A stretch of 12,685 nucleotides of DNA from Bacteroidales bacterium UBA4345 (GTDB lineage: Bacteria; Bacteroidota; Bacteroidia; Bacteroidales; Paludibacteraceae): assembly GCA_002396385.1 (NCBI GenBank), contig DGTD01000047.1, positions 1 through 12,685 on the forward strand. Direction: 5' to 3'. Made by a program: the position numbers and the translations under genes. The stretch's first letter is position 1; every line of letters begins with the position of its first letter. The notes under the pieces were generated by a model that saw nothing but the letters and a program-made list of their open reading frames with translations, was not told the DNA's origin and ran no database searches. Below, one piece after another: positions 1 through 6,116 of this stretch.

Positions 1-797
1 TCGAACTCACGCATACGGAAAATGAACTGACGGGCAACAATCTCGTTACGGAAAGCCTTACCAATCTGGCAGATACCGAAAGGCAACTTCATGCGACCGG
101 TTTTCTGCACATTCAGGTAGTTCACGAAAATACCTTGTGCGGTTTCAGGACGAAGATAAATCTTTGTAGCACCATCAGCAGTAGAACCCATTTCGGTAGA
201 GAACATAAGGTTGAACTGTCTGACGTCAGTCCAGTTTTTAGTACCGCTAATAGGGCATACAATATCGTAATCAAGAATAATCTGCTTGAGTTCATCAAGG
301 TTGACATCATTCATCGCTTTTTTGAAGCGCTCATGAATTTCGTCGCGTTTAGCCACATGTTCAAGCACGCGTGGATTGGTAGCGAGGAATTTATCTTTGT
401 CGAAAGCGTCACCAAATTTTTTAGCAGCTTTTTCGACCTCCTTATTAATTTTATCGTCGTACTTAGCCATAAGTTCTTCAATCAGAACATCAGCACGATA
501 ACGTTTTTTTGAATCGCGGTTATCGATAAGCGGGTCGTTAAAAGCATCTACGTGTCCAGAAGCCTTCCAAGTGGTAGGATGCATAAAAATAGCAGCATCG
601 ATACCAACAATGTTAGTATGTAGCAGGCGCATAAAATCCCACCAATAGCCTTTTATATTGTTTTTCAACTCGACACCATTCTCGCCATAATCGTAAACAG
701 CGCCTAGGCCATCGTAGATTTCGCTTGAAGGGAAAACGAAGCCGTACTCCTTACAGTGTGCGACAATCTTCTTGAACACATCTTCTTGTGAAGCCAT
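1..797 (-). CDS. glyS: Glycyl-tRNA synthetase, dimeric class II type (N-terminal part, cut by window edge)
   Basis: Charges tRNA-Gly with glycine in the cytoplasm. I translated this frame by hand; it is open from ATG at 797 to the window edge and gives 265 residues of a protein usually a little over 500 long. It starts [20 protein letters not shown] and contains the family-typical stretches [35 protein letters not shown] and [15 protein letters not shown]. The class II motif 2 arginine lies in [18 protein letters not shown] at the truncated end. This is the single-chain (alpha2) enzyme found in Bacteroidales, not the alpha2beta2 form. No Shine-Dalgarno sequence precedes the ATG, as is usual in the phylum. 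A promoter lies 49 nt upstream. No internal stop or frameshift was seen. The anticodon-binding domain lies outside the window. Confidence 0.96.
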   Translation of the reverse strand, partial: MASQEDVFKKIVAHCKEYGFVFPSSEIYDGLGAVYDYGENGVELKNNIKGYWWDFMRLLHTNIVGIDAAIFMHPTTWKASGHVDAFNDPLIDNRDSKKRYRADVLIEELMAKYDDKINKEVEKAAKKFGDAFDKDKFLATNPRVLEHVAKRDEIHERFKKAMNDVNLDELKQIILDYDIVCPISGTKNWTDVRQFNLMFSTEMGSTADGATKIYLRPETAQGIFVNYLNVQKTGRMKLPFGICQIGKAFRNEIVARQFIFRMREF

Positions 798-845
798 AAT
801 TATATATAAAAATTGATATTAATTAACCATTTAAGAAATTATAGA

Positions 846-876
846 CAAAGATAAGGAATTGGAGTTTAAAAACGAA
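846..876 (-). promoter_or_regulatory. Promoter of glyS
   Basis: Read on the minus strand, TATCTTTG (853-846) matches the Bacteroidota -7 motif TAnnTTTG exactly. TTCG at 876-873, 19 nt further upstream, is one mismatch from the -33 motif TTTG. Transcription would start near 840, leaving a leader of about 43 nt before the glyS ATG. A second -7 match, TATTTTTG at 893-886, lacks a well-spaced -33 element and is weaker. Confidence 0.65.
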
Positions 877-910
877 GAAACCGCCCAAAAATACAAGCCA
901 CATAAGCCAT

Positions 911-941
911 AAAAATCAAGGGAGACTTCACAGCCTCCCTT
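911..941 (-). terminator. Intrinsic terminator of a short transcript upstream of glyS
   Basis: On the minus strand a 7-bp perfect stem, AAGGGAG (941-935) with CTCCCTT (924-918), encloses a 10-nt loop and is followed by GATTTTT. The opposite direction has no T-run, so this terminates leftward transcription. No protein gene ends here, which points to an RNA unit starting at the promoter 999-1030, or to an attenuator ahead of glyS. Confidence 0.55.
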
Positions 942-993
942 AATTATTATGAAGCTTAACTATGTAAAAATCTACCTATAATATATAATTGTC
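911..993 (-). ncRNA. Putative very short RNA (about 80 nt) between its own promoter and terminator
   Basis: This minus-strand stretch is bounded by a complete promoter (-33 TTTG, 20 nt, -7 TATATTTG) and a stem plus T-run terminator. The predicted RNA is AT-rich, with no start codon followed by a reasonable reading frame before the terminator, so it is unlikely to encode a peptide. It resembles no RNA family I know. It could be an independent small RNA, or a prematurely terminated leader of glyS transcripts starting from the distal promoter. The support is purely from flanking signals, so the identity is uncertain. Confidence 0.35.
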
Positions 994-1011
994 TATAACA
1001 AATATAGACAA
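989..1011. repeat. Perfect 8-bp inverted repeat over a promoter (operator-like)
   Basis: TTGTCTAT (989-996) and ATAGACAA (1004-1011) form a perfect palindrome with a 7-nt spacer. The -7 box of the minus-strand promoter lies between and within the arms (999-1006). The predicted start site (about 992-994) falls inside the left arm, so the palindrome would not be transcribed as a hairpin. It is better read as a protein-binding site in DNA. The same half-site occurs once more at 841-848, touching the glyS -7 box. Confidence 0.5.
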
Positions 1012-1030
1012 CATTAACCGAAATAGCAAA
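999..1030 (-). promoter_or_regulatory. Promoter of the short transcript upstream of glyS
   Basis: On the minus strand TTTG (1030-1027) is followed after 20 nt by TATATTTG (1006-999), a perfect match to both elements of the Bacteroidota promoter. Transcription would begin about 6 nt downstream, near 993. The -7 box is embedded in a palindrome. Confidence 0.65.
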
Positions 1031-1054
1031 TCTTTTTGCAATGTCTTATAACAT

Positions 1055-1088
1055 AAAAAGAGGTATTTGCCAAATTGGCAAACACCTC
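1055..1088 (-). terminator. Intrinsic terminator of the 6S-like RNA
   Basis: On the minus strand a 12-bp stem with one mismatch (1088-1077 with 1071-1060) surrounds a 5-nt loop and runs straight into TTTTT (1059-1055). In the plus direction the stem is followed by A-rich DNA, so it works leftward only. It closes the transcript that starts near 1293. Confidence 0.85.
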
Positions 1089-1293
1089 CTATAAAATAAA
1101 GAAGCCGCACTGTTGTTAATTTAAACTCCTAAAAAATAAGGATTTGGGCTGTAAGTGTTCGCTGTAATCCACCGAGCACCTAAAAGATGCTTACCCGAAG
1201 GCGTGGCCCGCCATTGAACATTGAAAATTGCCCGGAAATTCAAAACAATTGTAAAGTTTAACCAGTAACTTTCAATGCGGCTATATCTGTTTC
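1055..1293 (-). ncRNA. Structured ncRNA, likely 6S RNA (ssrS / Bacteroidales-1 type)
   Basis: A noncoding minus-strand transcript of about 239 nt is defined by a promoter at one end and a strong terminator at the other. The core folds as a long interrupted rod. A 9-bp closing stem pairs GCCGCATTG (1281-1273) with CAGTGCGGC (1112-1104). Inside it TTAAACT (1261-1255) pairs with AGTTTAA (1127-1121), then GGGC (1233-1230) with GCCC (1149-1146), and the apex has a 6-bp hairpin AGCATC/GGTGCT (1191-1186/1180-1175). A ~180-nt rod with a large unpaired centre is the 6S RNA plan, the RNA that mimics an open promoter and binds RNA polymerase. The known Bacteroidales-1 family, regarded as 6S in this order, is also bounded by such a promoter and terminator. 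RNase P, tmRNA and SRP RNA signatures are absent. That it is an RNA gene is well supported; the 6S identity is inferred from shape and size. Confidence 0.65.
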
Positions 1294-1299
1294 ACACTT

Positions 1300-1330
1300 C
1301 AAAAATACACTGAAAATAGAAAAGCAACAA
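1300..1330 (-). promoter_or_regulatory. Promoter of the 6S-like RNA
   Basis: On the minus strand TATTTTTG (1307-1300) matches TAnnTTTG, with TTG (1330-1328) 20 nt upstream. The predicted start is near 1293, twelve bases before the 9-bp closing stem of the RNA. It lies back to back with the promoter of the RsmI-like gene; only about 11 bp separate the two -33 elements. Confidence 0.75.
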
Positions 1331-1341
1331 TACGTATGGCA

Positions 1342-1373
1342 TTTGGTTTTGAACTTTTTTTCACTTACTTTTA
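1342..1373 (+). promoter_or_regulatory. Promoter of the RsmI-like/mltF operon
   Basis: TTTG (1342-1345) is followed after 20 nt by TACTTTTA (1366-1373), one mismatch from TAnnTTTG. A start near 1380 leaves a leader of about 25 nt before the ATG at 1406. The alternative TTG start codon at 1343 would lie inside this -33 element, which argues against it. Confidence 0.55.
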
Positions 1374-1405
1374 AAAATTGGAGTTATTTCGAGACAATAC
1401 GACAT

Positions 1406-2110
1406 ATGAGAGGAACATTATATCTTATACCAAATACTTTAGGCGAATGCGATTTAAACAGCGTATTTCCGTCAAAGAATCACGACATAATAGTAGGTAT
1501 AAAACACTTCATAGTAGAGGATGTGCGTACAATCAGGCGCTTCCTAAAAAAAGTTGATAAGGAAATAGACATTGACACACTGAGTTTCTACACACTGAAC
1601 AAACACACCGATCCGAAAGAAGTGTCAAGTTACTTGGCGCCACTAGAACAGGGCTTCGATATGGGTATAATTAGTGAGGCAGGCTGTCCTGCTATAGCAG
1701 ACCCGGGAGCCGATGTGGTGAGAATAGCCCAGAAAAAAGGCACAAAAGTCGTCCCAATGATAGGGCCCTCGTCAATTTTGCTAGGTTTGATGGCCTCTGG
1801 TTTTAATGGCCAAAGTTTCGCCTTTGTCGGTTACCTTCCTATAGAAGAGGGAGAAAGGACAAAGTCTATAAAACACTTGGAAAAAAGAGCCCATAGCGAG
1901 AACCAAAGCCAAATATTCATTGAGACTCCCTACCGGAATATGAAGTTACTGGAGCAACTACTCAACACCTGCCAAAGTAGCACCATGATATGTATAGCAT
2001 GTGATGTAACCACAGACAATGAATATATAAGGACAAAAACAGTGGCAGACTGGAAAAAACAGCCTCTACCCGACCTTAATAAACGGCCGTGCATATTCAT
2101 CATATATTAA
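1406..2110 (+). CDS. RsmI-like SAM-dependent methyltransferase (tetrapyrrole methylase fold)
   Basis: A 234-residue protein of the family that includes RsmI, the 16S rRNA 2'-O-methyltransferase acting on C1402. It opens MRGTLYLIPNTLGE, like the family N-terminus. VEDVRTIRRFL corresponds to the AEDTR motif of RsmI, and GIISEAGCPAIADPG (residues about 88-102) to its S-adenosylmethionine loop, followed by VVPMIGPSSILLGLMASG. The ATG at 1406 is chosen because it starts where the family starts and because an upstream TTG at 1343 overlaps the promoter. It diverges from textbook RsmI in several motifs. Bacteroidales commonly carry a second RsmI-like protein of this short form, so the exact target is uncertain. 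It ends 38 nt before mltF with no promoter between, so the two form an operon. Confidence 0.88.
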   Translation: MRGTLYLIPNTLGECDLNSVFPSKNHDIIVGIKHFIVEDVRTIRRFLKKVDKEIDIDTLSFYTLNKHTDPKEVSSYLAPLEQGFDMGIISEAGCPAIADPGADVVRIAQKKGTKVVPMIGPSSILLGLMASGFNGQSFAFVGYLPIEEGERTKSIKHLEKRAHSENQSQIFIETPYRNMKLLEQLLNTCQSSTMICIACDVTTDNEYIRTKTVADWKKQPLPDLNKRPCIFIIY

Positions 2111-2148
2111 AAAGGCGCAACAGCCTATGCCCCAAAACCAACAGACTC

Positions 2149-3603
2149 ATGAGAAAACACACAAAAATAATACTGACCACCTGTATATCGGTAGTCTCAT
2201 TCCTGACACTGGGATGTAACCATGTAGGAGAATCGGACAAGCAGGCAGCCGACACAGCCCAGAACGACAGTTCTGTACTAAACATCGGCACGCTTTCACA
2301 ATCCATATCCTACTACGAGAAGGGAGAAAAAATCATGGGTTACGAATACGAGATGGCACAAGATTTCGCAAAATCGCTAAACAGGGAAATCAACTTCATC
2401 ATCGGTAAAGACGTAAACGACCTTGCCAATAAAGTGGCAAATGGAGAGGTTGATGTAGTAGCCTACCCTATAGTGATGAGCAACGAACACCGCCAAAAGT
2501 TATTGTTCACCAACCACACTTATATTACCCACCAAGTGCTGGTACAACGAAAAGAAGAAAAAAAAATAGCAATTAAAGGGAAAAGACAGAAAAAAGAGAA
2601 AACCATAATACAAAAAGAAATAAACGATGTAACCCAACTAATTGGCAAAGAAGTGTGGGTGCTTGCCGGTTCGAAACACGAAGAGCGGCTGAAAAACCTG
2701 AACGAAGAGATCGGAGGAGGAATCGTCATCAAAACATGCGGAGAGGAAGAAGACGAAGAAGACTTGATAGACCGTGTATCGAAAAAAGAAATAGACTTCA
2801 CCATCTGCGATGAAAAAGTGGCAAAAGCCAACACCTCGGAATATAACAACATAGACTTGAGTCTGAACGTAAGTTTTGACCAACGGTCGGCATGGGTAGT
2901 GAAAGACACCATACTGCTAAACGCAGTAAACAGATGGGAAGAAAAAGTACAGACCCAAAAGTTGGTAAGGACACTGCACATGAAATATTTTGACACCAAG
3001 AAATATGTGGCAGCCAACAACCATAGGATACGCATAACCAAAATACCCAAAGGCAGTCACGAGATTTCGAACTACGACCCATACTACAAAAAATTTGGAG
3101 CGCAATACGGATTCGACTGGCGTCTGATCGCTGCCATCACCCACAAAGAGTCGCGGTTCTATCCAGATGTTATAGGCTGGAGCGGATCGATCGGCCTTAT
3201 GCAACTGATGCCGAACACTGCAAGAAAGATGGGAGCCAAAAGCCGCGAAGACCTGTTCGACCCAGAGGTGAATATTAAGATCGGCTGCAAATGCTTGAAA
3301 GTAATGTTCGACAGCTATAAGAGCATACCAAACACCGATGACCGCATAAGGTTCACTCTTGCCTCGTATAATGCAGGAGTGGGACACATAAAAGACGCAC
3401 AGGCACTGGCAAAAAAATACGGGAAAGATCCATTAATATGGAAAGACAATGTGGAAACTTATGTCCGCTTAAAAAGCAACCGCCAGTATTTTACCGACCC
3501 TGTTGTCAAACATGGTTATATGAGCGGCAACAACGTATGTAACTATGTGGCAACTATTATGGCCCAGTATGAAGAATACAAAGAGAAATTCAGTAACGAC
3601 TAG
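2149..3603 (+). CDS. mltF: MltF-like membrane-bound lytic murein transglycosylase (lipoprotein)
   Basis: Cleaves peptidoglycan glycan strands to 1,6-anhydro ends at the outer membrane. The 484-residue product begins with a lipoprotein signal ending FLTLGC (Cys23). Residues about 44-270 form a solute-binding-protein (SBP_bac_3) domain (NIGTLSQSISYY, GEVDVVAYP), the regulatory module of MltF. Residues about 305-425 form a lysozyme-like SLT domain: HKESRF with catalytic Glu334, GLMQLMPNTA near 349-358, and ASYNAG at 405-410. The SBP part carries two highly charged stretches: a lysine-rich one beginning QRKEEKK and an acidic one containing EEEDEED. These look like surface loops. The start at 2149 is preferred over an in-frame upstream ATG at 2089, which overlaps the preceding gene and would bury the signal peptide. 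It is co-transcribed with the RsmI-like gene. Confidence 0.93.
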   Translation: MRKHTKIILTTCISVVSFLTLGCNHVGESDKQAADTAQNDSSVLNIGTLSQSISYYEKGEKIMGYEYEMAQDFAKSLNREINFIIGKDVNDLANKVANGEVDVVAYPIVMSNEHRQKLLFTNHTYITHQVLVQRKEEKKIAIKGKRQKKEKTIIQKEINDVTQLIGKEVWVLAGSKHEERLKNLNEEIGGGIVIKTCGEEEDEEDLIDRVSKKEIDFTICDEKVAKANTSEYNNIDLSLNVSFDQRSAWVVKDTILLNAVNRWEEKVQTQKLVRTLHMKYFDTKKYVAANNHRIRITKIPKGSHEISNYDPYYKKFGAQYGFDWRLIAAITHKESRFYPDVIGWSGSIGLMQLMPNTARKMGAKSREDLFDPEVNIKIGCKCLKVMFDSYKSIPNTDDRIRFTLASYNAGVGHIKDAQALAKKYGKDPLIWKDNVETYVRLKSNRQYFTDPVVKHGYMSGNNVCNYVATIMAQYEEYKEKFSND

Positions 3604-3613
3604 CCGTCGTTAC
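3593..3613. repeat. Inverted repeat spanning the two convergent stop codons
   Basis: GTAACGAC (3593-3600) and GTCGTTAC (3606-3613) form a perfect 8-bp stem with a 5-nt loop. The mltF stop (3601-3603) is in the loop and the esterase stop (3612-3610) is in the right arm. Only six bases separate the convergent genes, so this may act as a shared terminator. The nearest T-run on the plus strand begins about 10 nt after the stem (3621 onward) and there is none on the minus side, so it is not a textbook terminator. Confidence 0.4.
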
Positions 3614-4686
3614 CACCCTAAAATTTTTTCAATAAAACGGGTCAGTTCATCAGCCATAACGCGTTGCTGCGGAATGGACGGATGCCAATCGGCACCATAA
3701 CCCAGCCCAGGGTCAAGCGGAGAGAAGTCAAAACGATATATATTATCGGCACCATTTTGTTTCAGCCGTTGATAAACGCCATCTAACAACCGTCGCTGAT
3801 CATGCAGCCTCCGACCAGTCAGCATAGAACCCGAAATAAGAACAATGCGCGCATGGGGATAGATTTCACGCACATGTCCAACAAAGTCATAGTACGCCGA
3901 ATGGAAGAGGCGCATACTATAACGGCCTGAACTTAAATCGTTAGTTCCCAAACAAATGCAAACGACCTCAGGTGAGAAACGGGAAAAATTCCACTTAGGA
4001 GAGCCAAATATAAAGGCGCGATCGTAAAAAGAAGGCAAAGGATTAAAAGAGCCGTGACGCGGTCCGGCATAATTTCTATAAATACCTATACCAGAACGTG
4101 CGACAACCATAGGTTCAGCATCGAAATGCCGAGAGACAATGCCAGCGTAAGCCAGAGCAAAATTCTCGGTAGAGTCGGCGAAACCATCATATTTAGAAGG
4201 AGCTTCAACACCATAGCCGCATGTCATAGAGTTACCGATAAACTCGATTCTGTGTTTTTTCCGTCTCACCTGACACAATTGTGCAGAATCGGGCAATACA
4301 AAACGGTATATTTGCGGACGCGAAAACAAGCCCTCATTCACCAACGTCAGCTGCAAGTTATGAAATCCAGGAGCCAGACCAGTAGCCAAAGAATAGACAG
4401 AACGTTTTCCGACAACCTGATTATTGTGAGTACTTATTTTAAAAGGCTTCATACTATCGATTTCCACCCAATAATAACCAGCATTATTCTTCAACTCGAC
4501 AGAAATACCAGTTCCCTGAAAAGCGACACGCACAGAAGTTCCCGGATAACAAAATGAAACAGAATCGGCATTCACCAGCACCCTTCCCTCATAAAGTAAG
4601 AGAGAATCGTCAGGAGCCACAGATACAGCAGAAGCCGTATACCGACAAAGGGAAAGGAAAAGACAGAATAAGAGTTTAGTTTTCAT
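3610..4686 (-). CDS. Secreted SGNH/GDSL esterase, CE2-like (carbohydrate acetyl esterase)
   Basis: A 358-residue exported hydrolase. A signal peptide (MKTKLLFCLFLSL) is followed by a beta-rich N-terminal domain (about 25-140; CE2_N-like jelly roll with RVLVNADSVSFCYPGTSV) and an SGNH hydrolase domain. The nucleophile is Ser153 in EFIGNSMTCGYG, the oxyanion residue is Asn249 in LGTND, and Asp333 and His335 sit in ADWHPS. This order matches family CE2 esterases, which remove acetyl groups from sugars of plant polysaccharides or similar glycans. The true substrate is inferred only from the family. No lipobox is seen, so it is probably periplasmic or secreted. ATG at 4686 is chosen because an upstream in-frame TTG (4707) lies inside the -7 box. 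It stands alone, not in a polysaccharide-utilization locus. Confidence 0.9.
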   Translation of the reverse strand: MKTKLLFCLFLSLCRYTASAVSVAPDDSLLLYEGRVLVNADSVSFCYPGTSVRVAFQGTGISVELKNNAGYYWVEIDSMKPFKISTHNNQVVGKRSVYSLATGLAPGFHNLQLTLVNEGLFSRPQIYRFVLPDSAQLCQVRRKKHRIEFIGNSMTCGYGVEAPSKYDGFADSTENFALAYAGIVSRHFDAEPMVVARSGIGIYRNYAGPRHGSFNPLPSFYDRAFIFGSPKWNFSRFSPEVVCICLGTNDLSSGRYSMRLFHSAYYDFVGHVREIYPHARIVLISGSMLTGRRLHDQRRLLDGVYQRLKQNGADNIYRFDFSPLDPGLGYGADWHPSIPQQRVMADELTRFIEKILGW

Positions 4687-4704
4687 AATAGTAACTTGAG
4701 TACG

Positions 4705-4712
4705 CAAAGATA
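4705..4712 (-). promoter_or_regulatory. -7 element of the esterase promoter
   Basis: TATCTTTG on the minus strand (4712-4705) is a perfect -7 box. The predicted start near 4699 leaves a short leader of about 13 nt. No good TTTG is found 19-21 nt upstream, where the sequence is A-rich on the plus strand. Confidence 0.6.
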
Positions 4713-4778
4713 AATAATTAGAGGAATAAAAAGAGATAAAAAACGTAAAGCCTTAAAAAGACGAGGACACACAGCGGC

Positions 4779-4816
4779 AAAAAAACGGGGGTGCGCAAAA
4801 GAGACACACCCCCGTT
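4779..4816 (-). terminator. Intrinsic terminator after the HU gene
   Basis: A 10-bp perfect stem (4816-4807 AACGGGGGTG with 4793-4784 CACCCCCGTT on the minus strand) with a 13-nt loop is followed by seven T residues. It ends the HU transcript 24 nt after the stop codon and insulates the esterase gene. Confidence 0.92.
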
Positions 4817-4839
4817 ATATTTTCAACATCAGGAAAAGA

Positions 4840-5121
4840 TTAATTTTTAGACTTAACCTGCTCAACGAACTCCTTACAAGGTTTGAAAGAAGGAATATTG
4901 TGTTCAGGAACAATTACACTGGTTTTAGCACTTATATTACGGGCAACCTTTTGTCGGCGAAGCTTGAGACCGAAAGTTCCAAAGCCACGCAAATAAACAT
5001 TCTCACCCTTTGCCAATGAACCTTTAACTACTTCCATATAACCTTCAACAATGCTCATAACATCATCGCGGCTAATACCGGTTTTCTCATAAATCTCGTT
5101 TACGATGTCTGCCTTTGTCAT
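4840..5121 (-). CDS. HU-family DNA-binding protein
   Basis: A 93-residue nucleoid protein that bends and compacts DNA as a dimer. MTKADIVNEIYEKTGI is the classical HU N-terminus of Bacteroidales. LRGFGTFGLKLRR is the HU signature at the base of the DNA-binding arms, and ARNISAKTSVIVPEHNIPSF makes the flexible arm with the intercalating proline, ending in the usual C-terminal helix. The reading frame is open further upstream, but ATG at 5121 matches the family start and lies downstream of a strong promoter. It is a single-gene unit with its own terminator. Bacteroidales have several HU paralogues, and I cannot say which one this is. Confidence 0.96.
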   Translation of the reverse strand: MTKADIVNEIYEKTGISRDDVMSIVEGYMEVVKGSLAKGENVYLRGFGTFGLKLRRQKVARNISAKTSVIVPEHNIPSFKPCKEFVEQVKSKN

Positions 5122-5154
5122 ATCAATATAAGTTTTCTCGTTTGTTTCGGACTG

Positions 5155-5185
5155 CAAAGATAAGGCTTTCTTGTCTTTACGCAAA
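5155..5185 (-). promoter_or_regulatory. Promoter of the HU gene
   Basis: On the minus strand TTTG (5185-5182), 19 nt, TATCTTTG (5162-5155): a full match to the Bacteroidota consensus, as expected for an abundant protein. The leader is about 28 nt. Confidence 0.8.
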
Positions 5186-5214
5186 GCAAAGAATACCAAT
5201 TTGTTTAAAAAAAG

Positions 5215-5244
5215 TTCAAGATAGGGAAAAAAAGAGTAATTTTG
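5215..5244 (+). promoter_or_regulatory. Promoter of the VC0807-family gene
   Basis: TAATTTTG (5237-5244) is a perfect -7 box. The -33 position, 19 nt upstream, has only TTC (5215-5217). The predicted start near 5251 gives a 25-nt leader. It is divergent from the HU promoter. Confidence 0.6.
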
Positions 5245-5275
5245 CCATAGAAAGACTAAACAACTAAAATTAATT

Positions 5276-6007
5276 ATGGGACAAGACACACCAGAAAAGA
5301 AGCAAGAGAATTCGTTCAGCAGTTTACTCTATAATATAGTACTGCCCGTCACCTGCCTGTTCACCCTACCCAAACTACTTCAAAAATATGTAGAGATAGC
5401 AGAAAAAGACGCAAGCAAAATAGGATTGGTAATTGCATTAGCATTTCCTATCGTTTATTTTATCTACCACTTTGCAAAAGAAAGAAAGGCAAGTTTTTTA
5501 GCAATAATCGGCTTCCTTGGAATACTAATTACAGGAATAATCGGCATATTGGAGTTACCGCGCGAATATGTGGCGTACGAACGTGCGGCCATACCTTTGC
5601 TATTCGCATTAGCGGTAATTGTCACCAACTTCACAAAATCGCCACTAATCAAGAAGCTGTTTTACAATCCTAAAATGTTCAATACAGAAAAAATAGACGC
5701 GCTTATAAGTGAGAACCACACAGAGAAAGGATTTAAATCGGCACTGAGAAACACATCGTATATGATAGCAGGTTCGTTTGTATTCTCAAGTATCTGCAAC
5801 TATCTTATAACCAACAGATACATGTCTGATTTAAGTCTAACCTACAACGAAGCTCTTGCAAAAGTCAAATTAATGAGCCTAGCGGTAACCATCGTACCGT
5901 TACTGATAATAATGATGGCCGCTATCTTTTACTTTCAGAACCAGCTGAAGAAGCACACAAAAGTAGAGAATATAGAAGAGCTTTATTCGGAAGAGTTGAA
6001 AAAATAG
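5276..6007 (+). CDS. VC0807-family integral membrane protein, function unknown
   Basis: A 243-residue membrane protein with about six hydrophobic segments, near residues 17-35, 47-67, 73-92, 104-121, 158-177 and 196-220. The conserved pattern LLYNIVLPV, then LALAFPIVYFIYHF, then ITGIIGILELPREYVAYERAAIPLL in pieces, and the soluble loop LFYNPKMFNTEKIDAL, resemble what I recall of the VC0807 family, named after a Vibrio cholerae protein. No enzymatic motif is visible and no function is established that I know of. The N-terminus is hydrophilic (MGQDTPEKKQ) and the C-terminal tail charged, both probably cytoplasmic. It has its own promoter and is followed by a separate promoter for murF-alr, so it is probably monocistronic. 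Confidence 0.75.
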   Translation: MGQDTPEKKQENSFSSLLYNIVLPVTCLFTLPKLLQKYVEIAEKDASKIGLVIALAFPIVYFIYHFAKERKASFLAIIGFLGILITGIIGILELPREYVAYERAAIPLLFALAVIVTNFTKSPLIKKLFYNPKMFNTEKIDALISENHTEKGFKSALRNTSYMIAGSFVFSSICNYLITNRYMSDLSLTYNEALAKVKLMSLAVTIVPLLIIMMAAIFYFQNQLKKHTKVENIEELYSEELKK

Positions 6008-6059
6008 CGACATACAAAAAGAAATACCAATAGCCGCTATCCAGTTCAAAGATGTTGCG

Positions 6060-6067
6060 TACATTTG
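6060..6067 (+). promoter_or_regulatory. -7 element of the murF-alr promoter
   Basis: TACATTTG (6060-6067) matches TAnnTTTG, and transcription would start near 6073, 44 nt before the ATG. A convincing -33 TTTG is not present at the right distance. Read-through from the preceding gene is possible, as no terminator is seen. Confidence 0.45.
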
Positions 6068-6116
6068 TATAAAGAATAGATAAAAGGAAACAAACTAGTC
6101 ACAAAGGCAGAGTTTA

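Noticed and set aside
135..512. A 125-residue plus-strand frame
   Set aside because: It is antisense to glyS, whose conserved motifs read cleanly on the minus strand.
844..910. A 14-codon reading frame starting at the T-run after the 911-941 hairpin, as a glyS leader peptide
   Set aside because: It has only one glycine codon and no conserved stop-hairpin arrangement, so amino-acid attenuation is not supported.
1055..1293. RNase P RNA, tmRNA or SRP RNA as identity of the ncRNA
   Set aside because: It is too short for RNase P and lacks the GAGGAAAGTCC and ACAGAA cores; no tag reading frame or tRNA-like ends; no GGAA-loop SRP helix.
2520..3387. Several long minus-strand frames opposite mltF
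   Set aside because: They are antisense to a clear MltF/SLT protein and have low-complexity Ser/Phe sequence with no recognisable domain.
4054..4557. A 167-residue plus-strand frame
   Set aside because: It is antisense to the SGNH esterase, which has an intact catalytic set.
5122..5289. An N-terminal extension of HU starting at 5289
   Set aside because: It would cross the HU promoter and the divergent gene's start, and the family begins at MTKADIV.
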